Shown one piece after another: positions 9,717-20,449 of a stretch of DNA of 64,000 bases. The DNA is from Aculops lycopersici (Eukaryota; Arthropoda; Arachnida; Trombidiformes; Eriophyidae): positions 6,923,500-6,987,499 of the forward strand of contig WNKI01000002.1 of assembly GCA_015350385.1 (NCBI GenBank). Reading direction: 5' to 3'. The notes beneath the pieces were generated by a model. It did no database searches. It had not been told where the DNA came from and saw only the letters and a list, made by a program, of their open reading frames with translations. Both the position numbers and the translations under genes were made by a program. Positions within the stretch are counted from its first letter, which is position 1; each line of letters begins with the position of its first letter.

Positions 9717-12700
9717 TCAAATTCGTACATTCGAATCATCAACTTGATTAGGAGGCACCTGTTTTTCTTCATCCTGGCGCGAAGTTTTTCTGTCTCTCGC
9801 TGTTAAACTGAGAATTATTGGCATAAATATAATTCCATGTAGGGCGCCAACAAGAACAATGCCCATATACATCCTGAAATAGTAAACTTTGAATATTCTT
9901 GACTTGGCAAAGGCTAGAATACTAATACCGGCAATTTTGGTCAATGTAATACCAGATAATACTGAACTTCCCATCTTAACTAGCGCCTCCTGGGCACGAT
10001 CCGTGGGTGTTGTGTGTCTAGATAGGGCAAAGGCTCTGGCAACATGAGAACAAAATTCCACTGATATTCCAACGGCCATAACCAAGTTGACTAGTGATAT
10101 AGCATTTAGTTGTATGTCCCAAAAATACATCAATCCCATTAGGTCAATAACTATACTTGCAATGGTTCCAACAACTACACTTGAGACATATAAATCACAG
10201 CCCAATAATAGGTAGGTGACAACAAATATTGTTGCCATTGAAATAGAAAGATTCCTAAAGGTTTGTTGCCATATGGTTAGGTATTGCTCGTAGAAGACAT
10301 AGGTGAAACAGTAGGGGAAGACTTGAAGTTTTTCCTGTTGGTTGACTCCTGGAGTTTGTTGAGATCTTAGATTTGCATTCAACATGTCCTCAATATTTTG
10401 TGCGATTGCTCTAGCCTGTTTCATGGACTCAATAAAGTCTTTTGAGTCCTTGAGTGGCACGTGGTAAGACATGAAAGCTGAATCAATTGAGACTCTATCT
10501 TGAAGTGCTTGTTGTTGGAGAGTTAGTGGTTGTTGATTGTGTAATAGTGTTATTAAGTTGTTGGTGGGTGAGGAGGATATCATTTCTCGTTCATTGCGGT
10601 GTATCTTAACCAAATTCGAATAGACGGCCGCACCGGCGTTTACACATTCGGTCCTGGGAACATCGCGTAGGAAGTCATCTAAATAATCGTAGAATGTTGC
10701 CTCATTAAAGTCTTGTTGGTTGACCGTTAGGTCACACAATTCGCACCTGGTAGTAATATTCGGCGTTGTGTGAGGACAAAACTTATTGTTCTTGAGTAAC
10801 AATGCCCTATAAGCGGACATACTTCTGATGTTTGGCGAGGTGGTCGGTGCATGGAGTTCATTGGCATGGTTTGTAGCATTTGGCTTGAACATGCGACAAC
10901 ACTTTTCATTGATGGCCCAAGACTTGTAACCATCTATCCAAGAGTTTGATGGAGTTGCAATATAAGTTTTAGTCTCGTTTTTGTTAAAACCCAATGCAGC
11001 TTGTCCAATTAAAGAAACCAGCGATTCACCGCTACACCCAGATGCGCCACAAACCAACTGTCTTTCCAGGGAGTTGCTGAAATTCAATCCTTTCTTCAAT
11101 ACAAAGTAGACGGGCGGTCCAACTCTGAGATCATTCTTTTGTGCGGTAAAATACTCTTGCATGTATGAGTCCTCGGGAACAGACATCGTTTGATCTAAGC
11201 CGACATCTATGTTTCTCACTACAATTAGCGATACACAAAGCCAGATGACAAATACAGCCATTGAGATATACTTGATTATTGGTTTCATGAGTAGGGGCGC
11301 GATAACCTTCTCGAACAATTTGTATAGCGGATCTTGGCCACCAGTGCCATCGCATGAAAGCATAAATTTTGTCTCCTGATCTGTTAAATGTGTTTCGTGG
11401 TTGTTGATATTTGGACTGGTCATTGGAGTAGGATTGTTCGAACCATTCCGGCTATGATCGCTACCACTGCTACCATTCATATGTTCGATGGCTTCGTGTC
11501 TAGGCAAACTATTTTCGGATCCCAAATCCGGTGCGCTCATGAGCGAAGTTTGGCTAGTCTTTGAGGCTTGCAAGCAGCAAATGAGGTCATACCTTCCGGC
11601 GAGCTGACGTTTTGTATCCAATGATAACAATGCAATGAAAACAGTTATTTGTAATATGAAATCAACCATTAGGGCTAATGAGGCTGTCATTGCGAATACA
11701 CGTACAGCTGGCATTGGTGTCAATGTTCCAATGAGAAAACAAGCCGATTCAGAGAGGGAAGCCAATAAGAGAGATGGGGCAACTTCACCAACAACATTGG
11801 CTATCCTCTCCTCTACGCTCCTTTCCACTTGACCTGGTTGATGAGTGCTCCTTTGTAAGGCTTGCACTATAATAAAGATATTATCAACACCAACTGCCAG
11901 TACTAGAAATGGTATCACCTCAATAATGATGAGTGTCGCGCGAACTCCGAAAAAACTGAGTATTCCAATGGATGTGAGTACACTTGCCAGTACAATTAGA
12001 ACACCACCCAAACCAAGGACAATCCTCGATTCAATAAAGAAAGTTTTCATGTTTGTTGATCTTCCTAGACTTATTGCAACATACGCGAACATCACTAAAT
12101 AGGATATTGCAATGGTAAAGACGTCAGATTGACTCTGGCGTTCGATCTCGTCCTCAATACTACGCTCAGAATAGAATGCTAATCTTAGGTTTGGGTCATG
12201 ATAATTCGAAAGTAGACTTATGAACTCCTTCTCCCAGGCTTTGGCCATAAGTGTTGCATCAACAGCATGATCATTCTTTACGGGGATAGTAATCACGATA
12301 GAATTGGCCTGCCAATATGAGTTATCGGGGTATCCAGCTAGACCGACATGTGTTAGGATGGGGCCGCCAAAGGGTCCGAGACAGGATAGGCCGTGGAAGT
12401 TTTTGTCTCTAGTTTCTAGCGGTGATTTGAAGCAGGTAATAAAATGTTTCAAGTAGTCCAAGTGGACATTATTGTTGTTGACTAAGGTGTTAGTTGCAGT
12501 TTTTGATTCAGCAGTGCTTGTTTTATCATCAATCTCTTTGGCAGCGTTGTTTTCAATACTGTTCTTATAGTTATTAGAAGTAGTTATCTTGGAAGTATTA
12601 TTATAGTTGTTGTTTTTAGAATTGGTGGTATCGCTAGTGGAAGTATTCTTGTTATATACTGTAACTTGGTTATAATATGGTTTTAGCTTGTGAGTTGTTT

Positions 12701-14108
12701 TTTCTGATCCATCTGAGTTGAAATGGAAATTCGCCGGGTCTCCCTGAAACCAATCCAACGGCGATTGTACTGAGCATATGTTATTGCCTAACGGTTGGAA
12801 ACAAATATCTGTTATCTTAATAGATTTATCATCATAGGTTGCTTCCAAGTCGAGTATTGCTTTTTGTAATTTTAAGGCTGACATCAAGAAGTCATAATGG
12901 AAGGTAGTGGAAAATGTTTTGTTTGCATCGCCTGGAACTGGCACCCACGGTTTCGAACCCCCAGCAGGGTATACGATCACCTGTTCAACTCTATAGAATG
13001 GCCCAAAGGTATTCTCGTAGTAAGTTTTCTCTTGATGGGCTTGACTATTAGATTGTGACCACAGGTTGACCGGGTCCGTGAGGATTTCCAATTTTGTAAG
13101 GCCTACGCAACTAAGAATCACTCCTGCAAATCCGAATAGTATCACTAGAACAGCGTATTGAGTGCAAAATAATGCCAGCTTTCTGAAATATTTCGTCAAT
13201 ATTGAATCGATCAGACAGTGGTCATAGTCGCCATAATGGTCATAGATGACCGATATGAGCACGGCCAGCACTATGAATAGAAAGGTCACTAGCACATAAA
13301 CGCCGCCTATCTTCACGATCCACGGGGTATCGGGTTGGGGCTTGGGTTTGACTCTTGAGGGACAATCGACATAGCTACATCTTGAGTGGTAGAGATGCTT
13401 AAGCCTAGGGTATTTGTCTCCAACACTGCTGTTGCAAGCAATCGCTTGGTCTGCACCGCCATCGATGTAGGTGTACTTGATATCGAATGGCGAATTACCT
13501 TTCAGGCCCAAATGTTCGACTAGACCATGAGGCGAACAGTCCTCACCGCATAAAATATTGATAGCCGGAATATTTGCCACTTGCCAGTAAACATGATCGC
13601 AAGAATCGAATAATCCATCTACAAAACCTTCGGGTATCGTGTAATGAACCTTGTTCACTGTCATAAAGTCTGTATTGTTGAATCTGGTGGCATTGGTAAC
13701 TTGAACAAAGCTGGCTTGATGTGCGTTGCAGGTCATATCACAAAACAATCTCGAAAAGTTGATCAAACATGAGGGGCAATTGCCAATGATGTCACGAGCT
13801 TGCTGCATCTTCTCCAAAAAGGATTGGATTTGGCTGGCCGAACAACAGAGGCCCTGCTTCTGATTTTTGACAACATCTAAGTGAGGACAGAGTTCATCAA
13901 ACTTCTGTAGCAACTCAACGTCGTCCACAATTTTAGGCGGTCCATCGTATTTGCAGGGTATAGGTATTGGTGAGCCATCTAATGCGGGAGTTGAGCCGCA
14001 AGTGGCCATACCAAAGACACATCCCGGTTCGCTTGTTACATTCCGAGGGTATTCTTGGGTGGTTGCTATATGTGAAGCGCTTATTAGTAGTATTATAGTT
14101 AGAAGCAT
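9717..14108 (-). CDS. NPC1: NPC1 intracellular cholesterol transporter
   Basis: 1463 aa, a single exon from ATG 14108. A signal peptide (about 1-17) precedes the Cys-rich N-terminal sterol-binding domain (to about 250), then membrane segment 1 (about 268-293), a large lumenal loop, the sterol-sensing domain (about 670-836, with LGLGGVLIVLASVL), a second lumenal loop, and a C-terminal RND-like membrane block (about 1270-1440, with GISVEFCSHVARAF). NPC1 moves cholesterol from the late endosome/lysosome lumen into the membrane after receiving it from NPC2. It is longer than human NPC1 (1278 aa) because of low-complexity inserts: Asn/Thr-rich about 480-545, Ser/Asn-rich about 846-912 and Gln/Leu-rich about 1170-1200. 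It ends SNVRI, without the LLNF dileucine tail of mammalian NPC1. A broken copy of part of this gene lies at 5.8-6.3 kb. NPC1 rather than the NPC1L1/NPC1b branch is likely but not proved. Confidence 0.95.
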   Translation of the reverse strand: MLLTIILLISASHIATTQEYPRNVTSEPGCVFGMATCGSTPALDGSPIPIPCKYDGPPKIVDDVELLQKFDELCPHLDVVKNQKQGLCCSASQIQSFLEKMQQARDIIGNCPSCLINFSRLFCDMTCNAHQASFVQVTNATRFNNTDFMTVNKVHYTIPEGFVDGLFDSCDHVYWQVANIPAINILCGEDCSPHGLVEHLGLKGNSPFDIKYTYIDGGADQAIACNSSVGDKYPRLKHLYHSRCSYVDCPSRVKPKPQPDTPWIVKIGGVYVLVTFLFIVLAVLISVIYDHYGDYDHCLIDSILTKYFRKLALFCTQYAVLVILFGFAGVILSCVGLTKLEILTDPVNLWSQSNSQAHQEKTYYENTFGPFYRVEQVIVYPAGGSKPWVPVPGDANKTFSTTFHYDFLMSALKLQKAILDLEATYDDKSIKITDICFQPLGNNICSVQSPLDWFQGDPANFHFNSDGSEKTTHKLKPYYNQVTVYNKNTSTSDTTNSKNNNYNNTSKITTSNNYKNSIENNAAKEIDDKTSTAESKTATNTLVNNNNVHLDYLKHFITCFKSPLETRDKNFHGLSCLGPFGGPILTHVGLAGYPDNSYWQANSIVITIPVKNDHAVDATLMAKAWEKEFISLLSNYHDPNLRLAFYSERSIEDEIERQSQSDVFTIAISYLVMFAYVAISLGRSTNMKTFFIESRIVLGLGGVLIVLASVLTSIGILSFFGVRATLIIIEVIPFLVLAVGVDNIFIIVQALQRSTHQPGQVERSVEERIANVVGEVAPSLLLASLSESACFLIGTLTPMPAVRVFAMTASLALMVDFILQITVFIALLSLDTKRQLAGRYDLICCLQASKTSQTSLMSAPDLGSENSLPRHEAIEHMNGSSGSDHSRNGSNNPTPMTSPNINNHETHLTDQETKFMLSCDGTGGQDPLYKLFEKVIAPLLMKPIIKYISMAVFVIWLCVSLIVVRNIDVGLDQTMSVPEDSYMQEYFTAQKNDLRVGPPVYFVLKKGLNFSNSLERQLVCGASGCSGESLVSLIGQAALGFNKNETKTYIATPSNSWIDGYKSWAINEKCCRMFKPNATNHANELHAPTTSPNIRSMSAYRALLLKNNKFCPHTTPNITTRCELCDLTVNQQDFNEATFYDYLDDFLRDVPRTECVNAGAAVYSNLVKIHRNEREMISSSPTNNLITLLHNQQPLTLQQQALQDRVSIDSAFMSYHVPLKDSKDFIESMKQARAIAQNIEDMLNANLRSQQTPGVNQQEKLQVFPYCFTYVFYEQYLTIWQQTFRNLSISMATIFVVTYLLLGCDLYVSSVVVGTIASIVIDLMGLMYFWDIQLNAISLVNLVMAVGISVEFCSHVARAFALSRHTTPTDRAQEALVKMGSSVLSGITLTKIAGISILAFAKSRIFKVYYFRMYMGIVLVGALHGIIFMPIILSLTARDRKTSRQDEEKQVPPNQVDDSNVRI

Positions 14109-14168
14109 AGTGTCAATGTAGATGGATTCAGGTGAAGATAATATTAATAATAATAGTGATGAGGATGG

Positions 14169-14201
<33 letters not shown>

Positions 14202-14420
14202 GAGTGATGATAATGTGATAAGAACAGTTGTTATAATTATAATTTAGTCGCTGCTGACCTAAAAATGATCGGTGTGTAAAAGAGTGACTGACTGCGGCGG
14301 GAGTGAATGTGTATGGCTTGCGCCGTTTGTGTCTGTGCGTGTGTCTTGTGTTATGCTGTATCTGTCGCCTACAGTGGAATATTAGTGAAAAAAGACTGGA
14401 GTCAGTATGCTACTTTAACC
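14109..14420. other. NPC1 upstream region with TAA/GAT repeats
   Basis: Contains an (AAT)n/(GAT)n-rich run at about 14140-14215 next to the NPC1 start. No coding frame and no clear TATA box on the minus strand. Confidence 0.4.
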
Positions 14421-14423
14421 TAA

Positions 14424-14780
14424 CAAGGTAACCCCGCCAACTCCCACACGCAGATTCGGATCAAATTCGGCACAGAATATCCTTGTGCCATTTTAAGAAT
14501 GTTAGGGTAGGTGGGAGATCCTAACAATTTCGAACTTTTTTAAAAATCGAGATTAAAGTTGATAAAAACCCCATAGAAGTCTATGGAGCGCGCAAAACTT
14601 TTTTTAACACGCGTCTCTATGTTAGTTTCTATAGGGGTTTTTTAACTTCTTCCTCGGTTTATGCAAAAACAGTAACTTGTTAGGATCTGAGCTTTTGCAC
14701 ATGGACTTATAGTGGCACGAACATCACCTGTGCCAAATTTGGTTCAAATCGGCGTGTGTTTAGTTCAGATAGTTACCTTG
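14424..14780. mobile_element. MITE-like non-autonomous DNA transposon, copy 1
   Basis: A 357-bp element beginning CAAGGTAAC and ending with its reverse complement GTTACCTTG. The inverted similarity continues imperfectly inward for about 105-110 bp (shared blocks CACACGC, CAAATT-GGCACAG, GTGCCA, AGATCCTAACAA). It is flanked on both sides by TAA (14421-14423 and 14781-14783), a 3-bp target duplication. It has no coding capacity. A second copy in the same orientation starts 71 bp later. The superfamily is not assignable from this alone; 3-bp duplications occur in PIF/Harbinger, CACTA and a few others. Confidence 0.85.
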
Positions 14781-14851
14781 TAAGCTTTTGGCATCAGCTC
14801 AGCTCGTGGCGACTCGGCTCGCAAAAGATTCACCGCCAGCACTCAAGCTGG

Positions 14852-15199
14852 CAAGGTAACGTTCCCAACTCCCACACGCAGATCTGGATCAAATTTGGCA
14901 CAGAATATCCTTGTGCCATTCTAAGAATGTTAGGGTAGGTGGGAGATCCTAACAATTTCGAACTTTTCTAAAAATCGAGATTAAAGTTGATAAAATCCTG
15001 TAGTTTTTGTAGCGCGCAAATTTTTTTTTCAATGCGCGTCTCTATGCGGATTTCTATAGGGGATTTTCAAATTCTCTCTCGATTCTTGCAAAAACGGCTA
15101 CTTGTTAGGATCCGAGCTTTTGCACATGGACTTATGGTGGCACGGACATTATCTGTGCCTAATTTGTTTCAAATCGGCGTGGCTCAGGTCGTTACCTTG
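14852..15199. mobile_element. MITE-like non-autonomous DNA transposon, copy 2
   Basis: A 348-bp copy of the preceding element with the same CAAGGTAAC ... GTTACCTTG ends and near-identical sequence over the first 140 bp. It is flanked by TGG on both sides (14849-14851 and 15200-15202). The different target duplication shows an independent insertion rather than a simple tandem duplication of copy 1. Confidence 0.85.
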
Positions 15200-15202
15200 T
15201 GG

Positions 15203-16029
15203 GGGGAGGCTCAGGTCTGTCGGCTGCCGCACGGGCCAGCTCAAGAGAAAAAGGAAAAATAGCTGACCTGCAACGCCGCTGCGGATCATGACAAACTCTA
15301 AAATGTATCCTATTTTCATAAAAGAATTTCGAGCCGCGGCGGCTCGTCGAGCTGAGCTGAAAGCTGACCAGCTCGGCTCGGGGGAACGAGCAAAAAATCA
15401 AATGAGCTCTGAATTGAGCTAGGGCAAACCCAGCTCAGCTTTGCGCACCCCCCGGCTCAGGCCTATTTAACATCACTAGAGGCAGCACGCCGGCGGCGGC
15501 GGCTGAAGCCGAAGCGTGCGCAAATAGCCCTACTAGGGGTTCGTGTGCGAATTGTGATGCAAGGTTTGCATTGGCCAGTGACCAAGTGCTGTGCTGGCGC
15601 AAGGACAGCGAAGCGCAAAAATGTATACAACTTCTACGTAGGCAGTTGCGGATCAGGTTAGCGCTCACGCCGCCCAATGGAAACAGGCAAGCAGATGCAT
15701 CTTTCCCCTTCGTGACATGAATGAGTAGCGCTTCTGTTGTTATTCTTGCTGCTACTGCTAGTACAGCTAACCAACCAATCCTATCAACACTAATACTATT
15801 TGCCTGTCACCATCGTTATTATTGTCCCTCCTCCTTGTCGCCGATGACAACGACGGCGACTATGACGCCGCCGATGATTAGACCTCGCGCTTGCATCTAG
15901 CGAGCAAGCGGCAGGTGCAGCAGTACCACCGCTAGGTACATTGTGATTCTAAATCAAATGTAGAAAACATGCGCGTTTTCGTGGAATACGCCCCTTTGCA
16001 CACGAACGACGCGTGATCTCTATGGAAAA
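15203..16029. other. Interval between MITE and Tc1 relics
   Basis: GC-rich sequence with repeated AGCTCGGCTC/GAGCTGAGC-like words (about 14800, 15340-15380, 16965-16990). An open frame of about 100 codons without ATG (about 15410-15718, +) was noted but not accepted as a gene. No other feature was recognised. Confidence 0.35.
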
Positions 16030-16275
16030 ACTGGTCAGATAGAACTAAATCCCACTGGACATGTGTGGGCAAAACTCAAAGCGGCACTAGCAAACAGGGT
16101 TTTTTCGCACGCGGGAATCCCTGACCAATGCTGTGTAAGAAGAGTGGGATGCACTAGGGGGCGTTTCTCGAGAGCTTGTGCGCCTCAATGCCACAGCGAC
16201 TGCGGAAATGTATAGATTTATGATGGAAGCCCCACAAGGTATCAAACCCGAAGTACCTGCGACGTCATGTTAGCT
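16030..16275 (+). pseudogene. Tc1/mariner transposase C-terminal relic A
   Basis: From about 16042 the frame reads ELNPTGHVWAKLKAALANR, matching the DLNPIENxWAxLK block of Tc1-type transposases. After a frameshift near 16135 it continues EEWDALGGVSRELVRLN, like the usual C-terminal region, and reaches a stop near 16270. The N-terminal two thirds (DNA-binding domain and first catalytic Asp) are absent, and the Asp of DLNP is Glu. It is dead. Inverted terminal repeats were not identified. Confidence 0.7.
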
Positions 16276-16498
16276 AAACTCAGATCTTATCTTTAAATTG
16301 TGCTAAATTTTTGGGATTGGCTGCATGCGTGATTCGTCTACCGAAACTGTGCGGTCTATCCAGCCAACCCATTGAATGGGCCCCATTCCTCTAGCGGCTA
16401 GAGTCTAGCCAATGCAACGCCCATTGAACACGCGCAGTTTTCCCTCGCTGATCTGTGCGCTTTATGTCCACTGCACGCGCGATGCGCATGCCATGGCC

Positions 16499-16690
16499 GA
16501 TTCTCCATGAACAATTTTCGGATAGGAAATACATTTATCAACAGGACAATTCTTCAAATCGTGTCAGCGGCCTGGTTTCTGAGTGGTTGGAGGATCACCC
16601 TGAATTCGGAGAAGATTGGGTATTTCAGACCTAAATCCCACTGTAAATGTGTGGGCGAAACTAAAGGCGGCGCTCCAGAGTCGGTGTCTT
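16499..16690 (+). pseudogene. Tc1/mariner transposase relic B
   Basis: Starting about 16508 one frame reads LHEQFSDRKYIYQQDN then VSEWLEDHPEFGEDW, matching the QQDN (second catalytic Asp) block of Tc1-like transposases. After a frameshift the next frame reads DLNPTVNVWAKLKAAL. This overlaps the same protein region as relic A, so at least two element copies have decayed here. Stops and frameshifts prevent any product. Confidence 0.7.
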
Positions 16691-18419
16691 ACAGTTCTTC
16701 TCGTTGTTAGCTTCAAGTACGCCCCCAAACCCCTTCGCAACTTACTCACTCATTCTTCCTCCGTTCCCATAACAAAACTAGCCAATGGCAAGTATGAAGG
16801 AGCAGCTTTAGCAAACAGGGATGTTCGGTTACGATCGATCGAACGATCGTTTGGTTGCATTGGTGATTCGATTTGCAGCCAAGGTTCAAGTTGGTCGGAC
16901 GGCACAACGAGGAGAGCAACAACTTTTTCTCGACTCTTGGGGTCGTAAGTTTGGAAATATCTCGAGCTGAGCCGAGCCGAGTCAAGTCGAGGGCGGCTCA
17001 TGTGCGGTGACACTTATTTGCTCATTGGTTTCATCTTCAGTGGTCTTGACGACCGTAGTCTCGCCACCGAAACTCCAGGGACTCGAGTGTTGCAGTCTCG
17101 ACGAAAGCAGCGGCCACCACGACGTCCAGACGACGGTTTGGCTCCAGCGGAAGTCGATGAAGTAGTTTGGGGGCGGCACACGTTTTACTAGCGCGGTAAT
17201 AAAATACCACTTTTGCTTCATGTTCCGTTTGAGTTGGTGGCGTCCGCGGCCAGGATGGCGCTAGCCGCCGGCCAAGTGAGCAACCAAACAACCTCCGTTG
17301 CCAAGATGCTGCTCGACACACTTAATGTCATTGAGTCGCGTGGCCATCATCTCGCAAACTTCTACTCTTAAACCCTCTAGCTTGCCATCAGTTCGATTCA
17401 AGCAAATCGAGTCAACTACATAGAGTCGGTTTCCTTCGGGCCGCTGATCGACAATTTATTTTGTGCGCGCCTTGGATCCCCCGTGCGCTTGGATCTGGAT
17501 AATAGGGTTACCAATTTTGAGTTTAAAAGTTCAACTAAAAACAACCCAAATCATTCCTGAAAGGTGACAACACACAGCGACCAGCAAGCCGATTTAACTC
17601 GTGGGTCGGTCGGCTGGCGTCATCGCTTTTATCAAATGATCAATCTTGTCAGCTAAATTTCAAAATCAAGCTTGTGGGCGGAGCAGGTGACGACGAACCA
17701 AGCAACCGACTGACCAGCCGCTTGGTCTGTTGTTATGAGAACACCGATTGGGGTGCCACAGAGCTGCAGCGGCTACTTTCATCTTAAGTTACCGAAAACT
17801 GAGAATTTTTTCGCTTCGATGACCACGACAAAATGACGAAGGCCAACTCCAACTCTAACCCCAACCCCAACCCCAACTCTAGCTCCAACTCCATCGACAT
17901 CGACGACGAGCAACTAGAAGAACTAAACTTTTGCCCTAGAGATTAGCCATTAGCTTGATCTTCAGGTGGAACGTTGCGCAATAGCGACCTAGGAAAACCT
18001 TTCGTCGTATGGTTGGCCTTGTTTTTGCCGCTGACAGCAACACGAGAACAATAAGTAGCGGTAGCATTCATTTTCAGTTTTACGCCCCAAACTCCAGAAT
18101 TGATGGCCAGCTCGGCGCCGTCGAGTCACGCGTGTGAATAGTTAGTTCGGCGAAAGTCTCGCTCTGCTTCGGACGATGGGCGACCAACATCCTTATCATG
18201 CAGCACCGAACGTCGACAAGCACGATGGAGACGAGGACCAGGACAACGGGCAACATCCTTTCGCCGATCGCTGGAAATTTCCCCGGAAGTGGGAGTGCGC
18301 AATTTTCCATCCATCCATCGAGCGACGAGCCTCGCAACTTCCGGCCAGCGTTTGCGCGAGCCAACATCCGCTCCGCCTGCCGTCTTCATCATTGCGATCG
18401 TCATCGTGATCATCATCGT

Positions 18420-18421
18420 CG

Positions 18422-18452
<31 letters not shown>
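18420..18452. repeat. (GTT)n microsatellite
   Basis: About ten consecutive GTT units; it produces poly-Val, poly-Leu or poly-Cys shadow frames. Confidence 0.9.
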
Positions 18453-18453
<1 letters not shown>

Positions 18454-19317
18454 ACTGTTGCTGCTCTTGAACGAAAAGAAATGATGGACCCGCCAGCCTT
18501 AGGAGCTCATCATTTAGTTGGCATGTAGTTAATACTGTTTCGTCGTGCAAACATTCGGCGCCTGCCGACAAGAGTCGTTCGCTGCGGACTCTTGTGGGGC
18601 CCACCCAAATGGCCAGCGGCTCTACTGCTGACAGTGTTGCTGCCGCGGTGATGCGCACAAATCCAAGTGAGCAACGGCAGCGCCACAATCAACTTGATTT
18701 AGTTCCGGTCATACGAGACGAGACGAGACGGGACGAGACTAGGCGAGCAATCGAGAGAAGTGAGCAAAATGCAATTTGGCATGTTTCTTTTCTCGCTCGC
18801 TCTCATCCCGTGACTGGGTAAATGTTGCTGTTGTGGCAGCTAAAGAGCCGAGATCCTCTTTCTCTCACTATCTCTACACTATCCAAACTAACCACTTGCA
18901 AGAGATCGGATTCATCTGTGTTGCTCGGATTCAATGTTACACGCACTGGCAATCAATCCAAGTGGCTGGCGCAGACGTAAGAGCCGCCGCTATCGCCAAC
19001 GCTACAGTTTTCAAGTGTCTATCTTTAGATGACGCTCAAGATGGATGCCGCCGTCGCCTTTGTGCTCGTCCCAAAAGACACCGGAAGTCGCCTCTGGAGT
19101 TCGAGTTAGTTAGAGAGGTCCTTGGGTTGAATGGATTGTTGATTGGATTGAGTGGCTGCTCGCTATGAGCTGGTTTAGGGTGGTTCAAATGGCAAACTCG
19201 TCGAGTTGGCTAATGTTTTTTGTCCAAAGCGAATCGCGAGAAGATTTCATGCAGCTGTTTTTAACGGAACAGTCTCAGTCAGTAGTTTAACTTTTTAGAG
19301 CGACCACGATCATGACT

Positions 19318-19350
<33 letters not shown>

Positions 19351-19351
19351 T

Positions 19352-19401
19352 GGATCATCTTGATGACGAATGGCGAGGATCATCTTGATGACGAATGGCG
19401 A
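19352..19401. repeat. Two-copy 25-bp tandem duplication
   Basis: The unit GGATCATCTTGATGACGAAT plus GGCGA occurs twice head to tail without a mismatch, directly after an (ACG)n run. Confidence 0.95.
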
Positions 19402-19427
19402 GGAATAGTGAAAGTGGATCATGAGAT

Positions 19428-19459
19428 CCGTGCCTCCAGTCTTCTAACTGGAGGCACGG
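19428..19459. repeat. Perfect 13-bp inverted repeat with 6-nt loop
   Basis: CCGTGCCTCCAGT is followed by a CTTCTA loop and then its exact reverse complement. Confidence 0.95.
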
Positions 19460-19564
19460 AAAGAAGCGGCAAGTGCATCCCAAATCAGACTAGTTTTGTA
19501 GTTGATTTATTTATTTAAAATAATAAGAACAATAAATACACTGACTAGCTAAGCTTACTGACTA

Positions 19565-19635
19565 ACTTACTTACTTACTTACTTACTCACTCACTCACTC
19601 ACTTACTCACTCACTTACTTACTTACTTACTTACT
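19565..19635. repeat. (ACTT)n/(ACTC)n tetranucleotide array
   Basis: About 70 bases of 4-bp units alternating in blocks between TTAC and TCAC types. Confidence 0.9.
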
Positions 19636-20386
19636 AATCTTTGTTGTTGCTTTCGCCATCACTGCTACTGCTTTGATTTTCGATACCACTAAGAGGAGAT
19701 CCTCCATGGACTTTCGATAGAAGTCTATTCCGGGGGCACATATTGCGCAATCGCACACATGGCCGGCCCACTCAACATCCGGTTTGCGCGCAGTCGCCCA
19801 GCAACATTCTGGCTCTTTACTGAGTCACCGTCATCTTAGTTGCCCCCCTCTCTCTCTCGGTCGTTTTTGTTCGTTTGCTGGTGCGCTGCTAGCTTGCCAG
19901 TTTCTCGGCGAAGTAGAGTGGAGTGATGAGGAGGAAAATAAAGTAGAGTCCAAATGCAATTATGATAGCTAAATCGTTGGGGTGGCAAGATGGTGAGATT
20001 ATCAAAAATAAAAGAGAGTAACTGCTTTCTACTAGGTGGGTGTTGGTTTCGATGTCGCTGGTGCCGGTCGGTGTTGTTGTCGGTGTTGCTATTGCCGCTA
20101 CTGCTGCTTCTCCTCCTACTGCCACAGTCATATCCACAGCCATATCCATAGCCAACTGAAACTCACTCAGGTCACTCATTTCCTTCGTTCCTGTTTCGAG
20201 AGCTTTCAACCAGAAGTCGGAAATGCCCTTGCGGCAATACTTTAATTTAGCACATGGAAAGATTAATTAAAATACCATACAGTTGGAAGTCACAGTTTTA
20301 ATTCAAGATGCTCCAAACCCTTTAGTTCCTACTTCGGGCCAGACAACAAGCAAGCAAGTTAGCCAGCTGGCCAGACAATAAATTAA

Positions 20387-20392
20387 TATAAA
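20387..20392 (+). promoter_or_regulatory. Possible TATA box of the GPCR gene
   Basis: TATAAA at 20387-20392 is followed by a TTCAGAG initiator-like site (A at 20421), 29 bases before the first ATG at 20450. The spacing of 34 is slightly long. Confidence 0.35.
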
Positions 20393-20449
20393 CAAGTTAT
20401 TACTATTACTATTACTATTCAGAGAGGATAATTTCGTGTGAAAATTGCG

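Larger units (their letters stand above)
16691..20386. other. Gene-free region upstream of the GPCR
   Basis: No credible coding frame. It contains CCAACCCCAACT-type repeats (about 17845-17895), a (GTT)n tract (18420-18452), (ACG)n (about 19318-19350), a 25-bp tandem duplication (19352-19401), a perfect hairpin (19428-19459) and a tetranucleotide array (19565-19635). Some of it is probably the GPCR promoter and enhancer DNA. Open frames here come mainly from repeats. Confidence 0.45.

Noticed and set aside
14741..14750. tRNA B-box-like GGTTCAAATC inside MITE copy 1
   Set aside because: Lies within the inverted terminal region, has no A box or cloverleaf, and is altered in copy 2.
15410..15718. 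About 100-codon plus-strand open frame with several Cys
   Set aside because: No ATG, GC-rich context where open frames are common, and no recognised domain.
18198..18470. Frames with poly-Cys, poly-Val or poly-Leu runs
   Set aside because: Produced by the (GTT)n microsatellite read in several frames.
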